From positions 1-64,000 of the forward strand of contig VSNG01000012.1 of the NCBI GenBank assembly GCA_009774175.1: 64,000 nucleotides of DNA, written 5' to 3'. The DNA comes from Lachnospiraceae bacterium. GTDB lineage: Bacteria > Bacillota > Clostridia > Lachnospirales > Lachnospiraceae. The translations under genes were made by a program, and so were the position numbers. Within the stretch, counting starts at the first letter, position 1. Every line of letters starts with the position of its first letter. Shown piece after piece: positions 49,924-59,082 of this stretch. Below the pieces are notes generated by a model. It worked only from the letters and a program-made list of their open reading frames with translations. It was not told the origin of the DNA and made no database searches.

Positions 49924-52257
49924 TTAATCCACCCTATTGTAGTTGATCAGGCATCCCTTCAAAATAATCTGTCTCTCCTCATCCGTCAGCTCGCCTAACG
50001 TCAAGGTAAACGGCGTAAGCGTCTCCTCCTGGACGGATACCCGGTACGCTTCAATCTTTTCCGCCTTCTCCTCCACTGCTTTCCGAATACCCGGGAAAAA
50101 CAGATAATCCAGATTATGGAACGGCAGTTCTCCCTTTTCAATCAGAAACGGCAGCATACCCCAGTTAATCAGGTTGGAGCGGTATCTCTTCGTAGCGTAC
50201 TCGTTGGCAATGTTCGCCCAGCCTCCCAGCACCTTCTGGCAGCTGGCCGCCTGCTCTCTGGCGGAACCGTCGCCCGGCTTCACCGCAAAGATGGTGGAAC
50301 CGAAGCCCGTGTTTTCATGGGACGCACTCTCACAGGTCTTCTTAATCACACCCATCACCGGCTTCACGTCAGGATGCGCCTGACAGGGATGTTCACCCTG
50401 CATCCTCGCCTTCTCCGCTTTCTGGATATCCTTCGCCCTTCCCACATATTCGGGATCTTTTCTGGACAGCGTAAACTCCGCAAGTCCCAACGGATTGGAA
50501 CGGTAGGAGGAAGTCTCCCCGGAAGGAATCAGCTCGTCCGTGGTTGTGACAGGATCATGGATCTCCGATACCACCCGCAGCACCAGATTCTCCGGCAGCG
50601 CCCCCATGGCCGGCCAGTCCTTGATGTTGGGGCCAAACTGGATCTCCACGCTTTCATCCGCCACACCTTTGGAATCAAAAACACGGTTCTTATAAATGTT
50701 TGCGTCAAAATGATACCGATACTTCCCGATTTCTCCGTCAAACTCAGTAGCCGGCGTCAGCACGCCCTTGTTGGCCGCTGTAGCCGCAATAGATCTGGCG
50801 TCCATAAGCGCCACGGAAGAAATCTGTCCGTTTTGCAGCTTGGATCCTTCCCTGTTGGGGAAGTTTCTTGTGGAATGCCTGATACTGAACGCATTGTTTG
50901 CCGGCGTATCGCCTGCACCGAAGCAGGGCCCGCAAAAGGCTGTTTTCAGCACCGCGCCGGTCTCCAGAATAGCCGCCGCGCAGCCGTTTTTAATCAGTTC
51001 CATATAAACCGGCATGGAAGCCGGGTATACGCTTAACGTAAAGCCGTCCGCACCGATGTAGGAGCCCCTGAGAATATCCGCCGCCGCACAGATATTTTCA
51101 AAACCGCCCCCTGCACAGCCCGCAATAATTCCCTGATCTACCATAAATTTACCGTTTTTCACCTTATCCTGCAATGAATAAGGCACCGCGCCGTCAAGGC
51201 TGACCTTCGCCCGCTCCTCCACGTCATGAAGCACGTCCTTCAAATTGGCGTTCACTTCGTCAATGGTATAGGTATTGCTGGGATGGAAGGGCATTGCAAT
51301 CATGGGACGGATCTTCGACAGATCCACCGTAATCATACCGTCATAATATGCGATCTCACCGGGATTTAACTCCTGATACTCCTCTGTCCTGCCGTGAATC
51401 TCATAAAAATTTCTAACCTCGTCGTCCGTTCGCCAGATAGAGGACAGACAGGTCGTCTCCGTGGTCATCACATCGATGCCGATACGGAAGTCTGCACTCA
51501 GAGCGGATACGCCCGGCCCCACAAACTCCATTACTTTATTTTTTACATATCCATTGTCAAATACCGCGCCGATAATGGCTAACGCCACATCCTGCGGGCC
51601 AACTCCCTTCACAGGCTCGCCCGTCAGGTATACGCCCACCACGCCCGGCATATTAATATCATAGGTCTGAGACAATAACTGTTTTACAAGCTCCGGGCCG
51701 CCCTCGCCCATGGCCATCGTGCCAAGCGCGCCGTATCTGGTATGAGAATCGGAGCCGAGGATCATCCTGCCGCCGCCCGCAAGCATTTCTCTTGCATATT
51801 GATGGATTACCGCCTGATGGGGCGGTACATAGACGCCGCCGTAACGCTTCGCGCAGGTAAGGCCGAACATGTGGTCATCCTCATTGATCGTGCCGCCCAC
51901 CGCGCACAGGGAATTATGGCAGTTGGTAAGCACATAGGGAATCGGGAACTTTGTAAGGCCCGAAGCCCTTGCCGTCTGAATAATCCCCACAAAGGTAATG
52001 TCGTGGGAAGTCAGTTTGTCAAATTTAATTTTCAGCTTTTCCATATTGCCGGAAGTATTGTGTTTCTCCAGAATGCCGTAGGCGATGGTATTTTTCGCCG
52101 CATCGCTTCTGGATACCTCCCGGCCTGTCTTATTCTTAATCTGTGCCGCCGCATCTGCACCGTCCGAAACAATCTCCGTTCCGTTTAACAGATAGGCGCC
52201 GCCCTGTGTCAGTTGAATCATAGCAGCAATAACCTCCATATTTTGTAATTCTTCCAT
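49924..52257 (-). CDS. Aconitase-family hydratase
   Basis: A 777-residue protein of the aconitase superfamily. SDSHTRYGALGTMAMGEGG and the Cys residues in CGPCFGAGDTPANNAFSIRHSTRNFPNREGS match the [4Fe-4S] and substrate-site motifs, and the swivelling C-terminal domain ends in the GDGSAREQA and YRSNLINWGMLPF blocks. It is about 100 residues shorter than classic AcnA. Clostridial homologues are annotated only as hydratase; citrate or a related hydroxyacid is the likely substrate. A TTGCGC/TATAAT promoter precedes it. Confidence 0.9.
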   Translation of the reverse strand: MEELQNMEVIAAMIQLTQGGAYLLNGTEIVSDGADAAAQIKNKTGREVSRSDAAKNTIAYGILEKHNTSGNMEKLKIKFDKLTSHDITFVGIIQTARASGLTKFPIPYVLTNCHNSLCAVGGTINEDDHMFGLTCAKRYGGVYVPPHQAVIHQYAREMLAGGGRMILGSDSHTRYGALGTMAMGEGGPELVKQLLSQTYDINMPGVVGVYLTGEPVKGVGPQDVALAIIGAVFDNGYVKNKVMEFVGPGVSALSADFRIGIDVMTTETTCLSSIWRTDDEVRNFYEIHGRTEEYQELNPGEIAYYDGMITVDLSKIRPMIAMPFHPSNTYTIDEVNANLKDVLHDVEERAKVSLDGAVPYSLQDKVKNGKFMVDQGIIAGCAGGGFENICAAADILRGSYIGADGFTLSVYPASMPVYMELIKNGCAAAILETGAVLKTAFCGPCFGAGDTPANNAFSIRHSTRNFPNREGSKLQNGQISSVALMDARSIAATAANKGVLTPATEFDGEIGKYRYHFDANIYKNRVFDSKGVADESVEIQFGPNIKDWPAMGALPENLVLRVVSEIHDPVTTTDELIPSGETSSYRSNPLGLAEFTLSRKDPEYVGRAKDIQKAEKARMQGEHPCQAHPDVKPVMGVIKKTCESASHENTGFGSTIFAVKPGDGSAREQAASCQKVLGGWANIANEYATKRYRSNLINWGMLPFLIEKGELPFHNLDYLFFPGIRKAVEEKAEKIEAYRVSVQEETLTPFTLTLGELTDEERQIILKGCLINYNRVD

Positions 52258-52287
52258 TATTTACAATTTATAACTATTCAAACTATT

Positions 52288-52316
52288 ATTATAAAGGATA
52301 AGGAGCCCGGGCGCAA
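52288..52316 (-). promoter_or_regulatory. Promoter of the aconitase-family gene
   Basis: Minus strand TTGCGC (52316-52311), 17-base spacer, TATAAT (52293-52288), about 30 bases before the start codon. Confidence 0.65.
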
Positions 52317-52320
52317 TGGT

Positions 52321-52359
52321 TTCCCGTTAATCCAACCCCCTACATTCCCGTTAATCCAA
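52321..52359. repeat. Short direct repeat
   Basis: TTCCCGTTAATCCAA occurs twice (52321-52335 and 52345-52359), 24 bases apart, in the gap between hflX and the aconitase-family gene. Function unknown. Confidence 0.6.
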
Positions 52360-52366
52360 AATCCCG

Positions 52367-53686
52367 CTAAGCGTCCCCCTCCAAATACTTCTCGTAATAC
52401 CCATAGTCTTCCTTCCTTAACTTTATCCGCATCCGCACGCCGCTTTCCAGATACTCAGTCTCATACACCACCGCATTTTCATTCAGATAAGACACCGCTC
52501 TGCCGTCCGTAAAGGGAATGAGCAGCGTGCATTCCCGATAGCCGCCGGAGAGCTTCTTTTCAATCAGGCCGACCAGCTCCTCCATACCGATCCTCTTTTT
52601 TGCAGACAGATAAATGGCGCCCTCTGTCACCGCCGGCAGGCATTCCTCCATCCTTTCCGGCGCCACACCGGAAAGGCCGGGCACGTCGTCGGGCGATACC
52701 AAATCCGATTTATTGTAAAGATAGAGCATGGGAATGCCCTCGGTGCCCAGCTTCTTAAGCGTCTGATTCGTAACGGCAATCTGCTCCTTATAGTGCTCGT
52801 CACTGTAATCCACCACCTGTAAAAGCAGATCCGCCTCCCTCGCCTCCTCCAGCGTGGAATGAAACGCCTCCACCAGATTGTGGGGCAGCTTATGAATGAA
52901 TCCCACCGTATCCGACAGCAAAAAAGGGTGATGGTTCTCCGGCGCAATCTTGCGGACGGTGGTGTCCAGCGTAGCAAAAAGCATATCCCTTTCAAGAACA
53001 CGCTTCTCCTCTCCCTCCGCGTCCTCCCCGCCGTAAAGGTCAAGCATGGCGTTTAAGATCGTGGATTTTCCCGCATTGGTATACCCCACCAGCGCCACCT
53101 TTGGCAGTCCCGACTTCATCCGGCGCTTTCTCTGGGTCTCGCGTTCGCTTCCCACTTCCTTTAATTCCCTGCGAAACTGTGCAAGCCGCTGCTCCAGTAC
53201 ACGCCTGTCCAGCTCCAGCTTTTTTTCTCCGGCGCCCCTGCTGCTCATGGAACCGCTGGCGCCGCCCTGACGGGAAAGGGCCGCATGCAGCCCCACAAGC
53301 CTGGGCAGCATATACTGCAATCTGGCCGTCTCTACCTGCAATTTTGCCTCTCTGGATCGGGCTCTTCCCGCAAATATGTCCAGAATCAAAGCGCTTCTGT
53401 CAAGAATCGGTTTTTCCAGCCGTTCCTGCAGGTTTCGCATCTGCATGGGTGAGAGAGAATTGTCGAAAATGATCACGTCCGCATTGCACTCCTGCGCCAA
53501 CTCCTTCACCTCATCCACTTTGCCCGTGCCGATATAGAACGCCTTGTGCACTGCCTCAAGCGTCTGGCATACGCTGCCCGCCACCTCCATATCGCAGGCT
53601 TCGGCCAACGCGCCAAGCTCCTTAAGGGATGTCAGATAGTCTTCCCCGTCATTCAAATTCACGCCTACCAGCAAAACCTTTTCCAT
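52367..53686 (-). CDS. hflX: Ribosome-associated GTPase HflX
   Basis: A 439-residue GTPase. The HflX N-terminal domain (LDRSALILDIFAGRARSREAKLQVE) is followed by a helical hairpin and the G domain with G1 GYTNAGKST, G3 DTVGFI and G4 NKSD. HflX splits stalled 70S ribosomes under stress. AGGAG lies six bases before the ATG at 53686. Confidence 0.94.
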   Translation of the reverse strand: MEKVLLVGVNLNDGEDYLTSLKELGALAEACDMEVAGSVCQTLEAVHKAFYIGTGKVDEVKELAQECNADVIIFDNSLSPMQMRNLQERLEKPILDRSALILDIFAGRARSREAKLQVETARLQYMLPRLVGLHAALSRQGGASGSMSSRGAGEKKLELDRRVLEQRLAQFRRELKEVGSERETQRKRRMKSGLPKVALVGYTNAGKSTILNAMLDLYGGEDAEGEEKRVLERDMLFATLDTTVRKIAPENHHPFLLSDTVGFIHKLPHNLVEAFHSTLEEAREADLLLQVVDYSDEHYKEQIAVTNQTLKKLGTEGIPMLYLYNKSDLVSPDDVPGLSGVAPERMEECLPAVTEGAIYLSAKKRIGMEELVGLIEKKLSGGYRECTLLIPFTDGRAVSYLNENAVVYETEYLESGVRMRIKLRKEDYGYYEKYLEGDA

Positions 53687-53755
53687 AATCCGCTCCTGTT
53701 CCTGACCGTTCCTCTGCAAAAAAAGATACAATACGTCGGCTTTTTGCCCTGCGCC

Positions 53756-55447
53756 CTAAAACTCTTCCAGCTCCTTCAAGAACTCCCGAAATTCCTCTTT
53801 CGCCTTCTCGATTGTGCCGGTCTCATAGGAATCGAGAGCCTGCTCAAACTTATGGAGCTCCTGAGAAATACGGTAACGCTTATCCCCAAGGCTCTCCTCA
53901 TAAATGCGCTCTCCCATCAGCAGGAGATATTTGTTTTCCTCCCTGTCTCTGGGATGAATCTTTAAATAGGACAGAGTCTCAAACCGTTCTTTAATCTCCT
54001 CCGGCGTCATATCCGCATTTTTCCCGCCAAAAACCTGCTTCTCCTTCTTCCCTGTGGATACCACCTTCACCTCCACCTCCAGAATGGAATTGATATCGTA
54101 AGTATAAGTCACATCCACCGACTCTTCCCCGGCCTGCGCGGCGGGCACGTCAATGTTCAGCTCTCCAAGAGAGAGGTTGTTTTTCGCAAAACGGCTCTCC
54201 CCCTGTAACACATTGACCCGAATTTTTGTCTGATTATCGCGCACCGTATAGAGCCTTTCCGTCCGGCTGGCCGGTATGATCGTATTTCGTTCAATAATAG
54301 GACAGAATACGCCGTTCTCATAAATGCCCCGTTCCCACTCCCTGACCACCTCCGTGCCAAGCGTAAAGGGACAGACGTCCGTGAGAATCACCTCTTTGAT
54401 GGCCGCGTTTCTCTCCTTCATGGCGCCCTGTATGGCCGCGCCCAAGGCCACCGCCTCATCGGGATTGATATTGGTATCCGGAATGGCCCGGAAAAGCTTG
54501 CTGGCAAAACGCCGGATCACTGGACTCTTAGTGGCGCCGCCTACCAACACCACCTTGTCGATGTCAGAAAGCCGGATATGGGCGTCGGAAAGGCTGCGCC
54601 GCACAGGCTGTCTGATTTTGTCAAGCAGTTCCTCGCAGGCATGCTCGTAAGCAGGAAGCTCCACAGAAAAGGAGTATACCTCCTCCCCGATCTTACAGTC
54701 CATAACCGAAGTCTTCCCCTCCGAGAAGCCGATCTTACACTTATCCGCCTGTTTGTGAATATGGCGCAGGGTCTTTGCATCCAGCGTCAGCCTGTCAAAC
54801 TGCGGATACTTCTCAAAGAACATATCCTCCAACACCGCCGTGAAATCCTCGCCGCCAAGAAAATTGTCTCCCGCCACGGCGCGCACCTCAAGAATCTGGT
54901 CGATCCGCTCCAATATGGACACATCAAAGGTGCCGCCTCCCAAGTCAAACACCAGAAAACGCATATGTCCCTGACTCTGATACAGGCCGTAAGCAATGGC
55001 CGCCGCTGTTGGTTCGCTGATAATCCTCTCCACCTTAAGTCCTGCCAGCTCTCCCGCTCTTCTGGTGGCGCGCCGCCTCTCGTCGTTAAAATATGCGGGC
55101 ACACTAATCACCGCTTCCGTCACCGGTTCGCCAAGAAAGCTCTCCGCATCCTCCTTGAGAGCGCGTAGTACAAAGGACGAGAGCTCTTCCGCCGTAAAGG
55201 ATTTATGCAGAAGATTAAATTTCCTGCCGCTCCCCATATCCCGCTTGAAGACAGCGGCGGCGCTTCCCGGATAGAGGAGCCCTCTCTCCACCGCCAGGTC
55301 TCCCACATAGATCTGCTCCTCCTCATCCATGCTCACCACCGAAGGCGTCAGCCTCTTTCCGAGACGGTTCGGTATGATCTGCGGCCCTTCCTGTGTGAAA
55401 CAGGCCGCCAGACTATTTGTCGTTCCCAAGTCAATTCCGATAATCAT
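53756..55447 (-). CDS. hscC: HscC-type Hsp70 chaperone
   Basis: A 563-residue Hsp70, shorter than DnaK (about 610). The ATPase domain has IGIDLGTTNS, VISVPAYFNDERRRATR, FDLGGGTFDVS and VVLVGGATKSP; the substrate domain begins near 385 (DVCPFTLGTEV) and has a short helical lid. This is the HscC size class. It follows the giant TPR/J-like gene by 25 bases, so the two are likely partners. Confidence 0.9.
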   Translation of the reverse strand: MIIGIDLGTTNSLAACFTQEGPQIIPNRLGKRLTPSVVSMDEEEQIYVGDLAVERGLLYPGSAAAVFKRDMGSGRKFNLLHKSFTAEELSSFVLRALKEDAESFLGEPVTEAVISVPAYFNDERRRATRRAGELAGLKVERIISEPTAAAIAYGLYQSQGHMRFLVFDLGGGTFDVSILERIDQILEVRAVAGDNFLGGEDFTAVLEDMFFEKYPQFDRLTLDAKTLRHIHKQADKCKIGFSEGKTSVMDCKIGEEVYSFSVELPAYEHACEELLDKIRQPVRRSLSDAHIRLSDIDKVVLVGGATKSPVIRRFASKLFRAIPDTNINPDEAVALGAAIQGAMKERNAAIKEVILTDVCPFTLGTEVVREWERGIYENGVFCPIIERNTIIPASRTERLYTVRDNQTKIRVNVLQGESRFAKNNLSLGELNIDVPAAQAGEESVDVTYTYDINSILEVEVKVVSTGKKEKQVFGGKNADMTPEEIKERFETLSYLKIHPRDREENKYLLLMGERIYEESLGDKRYRISQELHKFEQALDSYETGTIEKAKEEFREFLKELEEF

Positions 55448-55472
55448 TGTTGATCAGATCCCTTCGCTCTTT

Positions 55473-58400
55473 CTATTTTTTCGGTTCTTTGTGAAACAGC
55501 CGCGCTACAAAATTCCGCTGCTGCCCTTCCTCTTTGGTCCGCGTGCGGTCATCCGATTTTCGGTCAGAGCCGTTTCTACCGCGCATCTTCTCCAGTAAAA
55601 ATTTCGCATCCAACGCATCCTCATTCCTTCGGAATGCCTCTTCCAACAATTCCGCCGCCTTATCAAACTCTCCCTCACTGTAATAAAAGAACCCAAGGTG
55701 GAGGGAGGCCTCAAAACATTTCCGGTATCTGCAGCCTCCGCAGGGATTGATCTGCTCCATCTTCTCAAAATACTGTTTCGCCTTCTCCTTATTGCCCAAA
55801 GCCAGCTCAATCCAGCCCATCCAGCCCATCCGAATCGGCGCATAATTAGGATGGGACATATAATCTTCCGGCGTTGTGCCTTCCTCCGCCAGAATTTTCA
55901 ACGCCATTCCCGCATATTTTGACGCTTCTTCCCGCCTGCCCGTCATATAAAAACTCCTTCCGGCACGCCAGTAATCCTGAAATCTTTTCATGCCGTCGGT
56001 CTGCAGCGCAGCCGCATCCAGATACTTTTCTGCGGATCCGGCATAATCATTCATTTCCGCGAGAATATCCGCCCATTTCTGGTGAAAGTGCCCCAGCTCC
56101 TCCTTGTCCACGCTTTTTTTCAAAAGCGCCCTCTTACCTTTCTCCATGGTGGCCAGCGCCTCTTTCACCCGGTCCATCTTCAGCAGGACAAAGGCAACGT
56201 GCCTGTAATACTCTGTCGTATCCCCTGTCTGTGCGTGCCACTCTTCCCCGGCGGAAAGGGCCTCCTCAAAACGGCCCGTCTCCTTATAGCAGTCAACAAG
56301 AATACCCCACAGCTCCTCGTCATTCGGAAAGACAGCAAGACCGGCGCGGCAGCTTTCAATGGCCTTTCCATAGTCCCCTGCCCTTTTCATACATTCCGCC
56401 ATACCCCAGTATCCCTTCGCGGAAGCATCCTTCTTTTCCATCTCCTCCACAGCCTGCCTGAAAGCCTGATATGCCTTCACAAACTGTCTGTCGTCTTTAT
56501 AGATATAGCCGATATTTTGCAGAATAATATACCTGTCTCCCCTGTCCACGCCTTCCAGCACTTCCCTGTAATCCGCAAGGGATTTTTCATGCTCCATTCC
56601 ATCGCTGTATAAATATGCTCTGTCCCAAAGACGGTATGCTTTGTTTTCCGTTATCTCCAACTGCTTGTTGATGTAGTGGAGGGCCGCATCGTAATCTGCT
56701 TTTTTCCATGTCTTTTTGAATCGGTTCAGGTATCCGCGGTACAGCCTGTGGTTGGTATCCCGGTAATATTCATCCTTCTCCACCGCCTTTTCATAATAGC
56801 AGATCGCTTTCGCCCAATTTTTAGCCTCCTCGTGGCAGACACCAATGCCGAAGTAAAATTCCGCATGATCGTAATTCTCCTCCACCAGCTCATACTCCTT
56901 CAACGCTGCGGTATAATTCTGCATATCCCGCAGGAGGTTTCCCAACACCAGATGATAATAGGGCTCCTTCGGATCCAGCTTCAGGGCTTCACGAACCAGA
57001 GCGACAGCATCCAGAAGTTTGTCGTCATCCTCAAACACCAACGCCTTCTCAAAAATAAGCTCGGCCCGGTCCAGAGTATCGTCCGGGCGCGCATCATCAT
57101 CCTGTCTGGGCTGTCCGCCTTCCCCTTCCGTTGCATAGAGCAGTGCATCCAGAAGCTCCATTACTTCCTGCCGTTCCTCTTCACTTTCCGCCAGCATCCG
57201 CCGGATCTTCGCCTCCTGAAAACACAGCTTTTGGGAAAACTCCACCTTGTTTTCCCGGGCTTTCTCTATGACACCCATCGCGTCCTTATACTGGCTGTAA
57301 TTATAAAAAATCATGGCCGCAAAGAGATAGGGCTTGTCGTAGCCCGGATAAATCTCTATGGCGCGGTAGTAATCATCCACCACCTGCTGTCCTCTCTTTA
57401 AGCGATAGCAGGCCTCCTGCCTGACCAGATAGGCAGGATAATAATTTTCATCCGCCGCAAGAATCTCGTCGCACTCCTCAACAGCTCTCTCGTACTCCAT
57501 GAAAGAAAGATACTTGTCCGCCAGATAATATTTATAGTCCAGGCGGCTTCTCTCATCTTTCTCCATCTCAATGGCCGTCCGTGTCTCCCGCTCACCTTCC
57601 TCACGGTTCTCCAGACAGAAATAGCAGCTGCCCAGCATGCGGTGAACCTGCGCCATCTTGGAAGTTCTTTCCTCCTCGTCCGCAATCTCCTCCAGGCATT
57701 TCTGATATTCCCCAAAGACAGGAATCGCCTCCTCGTACCGCTCCAGCCGGTATAGCGTCCAGGTTTTCAGATTAAGCGCATCCTCTCCTTTCTTTGACAG
57801 CTTCGGATCTTTTTCCAGAAGCGCCATAACCTCATCAAACCGCTCCATATTGTAAAGGCTGCGGCCCAGAAAAAGTGAAATATCCTCCTTTTCGATATCC
57901 TCGAATCCCTCTCCTTTTTCATAGGCTTCCTGTACCATGGGAACAAGCTCCGTGTTAATCTCGTCGAGATCCGCACGAAGCTCCTCGTCCTGGCTGTACA
58001 CCTTGAGCAGCTCATTTACATATTTTCTGGCCTGAAACCACTTCTTCTGCCGCATCAGATAACCGAGTGCGAAATACCTTGCCATATAATATGCCGGCTC
58101 TTTCTCAAGCACTGCCTCCCACAGGGCGAAACCTCTCTCCTCATCCCCCGCATCGCTGAAAATTTTGCCGGTCCAAATCTGCACATAGCTGTCCTCCGAA
58201 TAGCGTGACAGCAGGCTCTCCGCCAGTTCGCTTCCCTTTTCGCTCTCCCCCAGCCTGATATACAGCCGCAGTCTCTCCACTTCTTCATAAGGATGGTAGA
58301 GCCCGTGCCTTGTAATATCCGCAAGAGTCTGCTCCACACCCTCTGTCACGCCTTCCTCCAGCTTATTTCTGATCTCAAAAAATTCTATGATATAATGATC

Positions 58401-58964
58401 AATCTCTTCGTCGTCTTCCGGCCCGTAGTCCTCCTTTGCTTCAAAGAGGCTGTAATCAAGAAAATCATCCGTATTCACATGATATTCGATATGCCGCAGA
58501 AAATTCACATGGAACTCTTCCCTGAGCGCATCAAAATCATCCAGAACATGAAACACCCGGTCCATCTGCTGCCAGACCGCCCGCGGTAAAAAGGAATGCC
58601 CGGAAAGAAAGGCGAGAAGGCGGCTTCTTGCATCCAGAAACGTATCAAAAGCGACGCAGACCGGCTCCTCAAAAAGTTCCTTCCACACTTCCGCATCGTT
58701 TCGCAGGAAAATATCGCGGTAGGTTTCCCGCACGCGCTTCATCCAGATCTCCACCTCATCCTGAGGCTCCTGCTCCTGTTCCTTGTCTCCACGCTCTGAG
58801 GCAAACCGCAAAGCCGCCTCGTAAGCCTCCCGCAGGCGCTTAAAGCCTTCCGGATCATCCTCAGGATTCGTCTCCTTCAGCAGAGACAGGTATGTCTGCC
58901 TGATTTTGTCTTCTTCCTTCGTCTCTGCAATCCCCAATATCTGAAACGCCAGTTTTTTATCCAT
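55473..58964 (-). CDS. Giant TPR protein with J-like domain lacking HPD
   Basis: A 1163-residue soluble protein. Residues 1-60 follow the J-domain helix pattern (KLAFQILGIAETKEEDKIRQTYLSLLK...GFKRLREAYEAAL), but the H-P-D loop that stimulates Hsp70 reads T-N-P-E-D (32-36). The rest is a superhelix of roughly twenty tetratricopeptide repeats, acidic overall, with a C-G-G-C-R-Y-R-K-C motif at about 1075 and a basic tail. It probably presents clients to the HscC-type Hsp70 encoded directly downstream. Related proteins are annotated as J-domain proteins; the mechanism without HPD is unclear. Confidence 0.85.
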   Translation of the reverse strand: MDKKLAFQILGIAETKEEDKIRQTYLSLLKETNPEDDPEGFKRLREAYEAALRFASERGDKEQEQEPQDEVEIWMKRVRETYRDIFLRNDAEVWKELFEEPVCVAFDTFLDARSRLLAFLSGHSFLPRAVWQQMDRVFHVLDDFDALREEFHVNFLRHIEYHVNTDDFLDYSLFEAKEDYGPEDDEEIDHYIIEFFEIRNKLEEGVTEGVEQTLADITRHGLYHPYEEVERLRLYIRLGESEKGSELAESLLSRYSEDSYVQIWTGKIFSDAGDEERGFALWEAVLEKEPAYYMARYFALGYLMRQKKWFQARKYVNELLKVYSQDEELRADLDEINTELVPMVQEAYEKGEGFEDIEKEDISLFLGRSLYNMERFDEVMALLEKDPKLSKKGEDALNLKTWTLYRLERYEEAIPVFGEYQKCLEEIADEEERTSKMAQVHRMLGSCYFCLENREEGERETRTAIEMEKDERSRLDYKYYLADKYLSFMEYERAVEECDEILAADENYYPAYLVRQEACYRLKRGQQVVDDYYRAIEIYPGYDKPYLFAAMIFYNYSQYKDAMGVIEKARENKVEFSQKLCFQEAKIRRMLAESEEERQEVMELLDALLYATEGEGGQPRQDDDARPDDTLDRAELIFEKALVFEDDDKLLDAVALVREALKLDPKEPYYHLVLGNLLRDMQNYTAALKEYELVEENYDHAEFYFGIGVCHEEAKNWAKAICYYEKAVEKDEYYRDTNHRLYRGYLNRFKKTWKKADYDAALHYINKQLEITENKAYRLWDRAYLYSDGMEHEKSLADYREVLEGVDRGDRYIILQNIGYIYKDDRQFVKAYQAFRQAVEEMEKKDASAKGYWGMAECMKRAGDYGKAIESCRAGLAVFPNDEELWGILVDCYKETGRFEEALSAGEEWHAQTGDTTEYYRHVAFVLLKMDRVKEALATMEKGKRALLKKSVDKEELGHFHQKWADILAEMNDYAGSAEKYLDAAALQTDGMKRFQDYWRAGRSFYMTGRREEASKYAGMALKILAEEGTTPEDYMSHPNYAPIRMGWMGWIELALGNKEKAKQYFEKMEQINPCGGCRYRKCFEASLHLGFFYYSEGEFDKAAELLEEAFRRNEDALDAKFLLEKMRGRNGSDRKSDDRTRTKEEGQQRNFVARLFHKEPKK

Positions 58965-59021
58965 ACCCCTGCCTCTCTCCGATACGCTTCCGTCTTTTCC
59001 GGCTTCTCCCCACTGCTTTTT

Positions 59022-59059
59022 TGAAAAAGGCCTCCTTCACACAATCCGAAGGAGGCCTT
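59022..59059 (-). terminator. Intrinsic terminator after glgP
   Basis: Minus strand AAGGCCTCCTTC and GAAGGAGGCCTT form a perfect 12-bp stem with a nine-base loop, followed by TTTTTC. It lies 24 bases after the glgP stop and before the TPR-protein gene. Confidence 0.85.
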
Positions 59060-59082
59060 CTTTTCAATTCACATCTTTCATC

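Noticed and set aside
55874..57401. Several plus-strand frames up to 241 residues opposite the TPR protein
   Set aside because: Antisense shadows with no start signals; the TPR frame is continuous over 3.5 kb.
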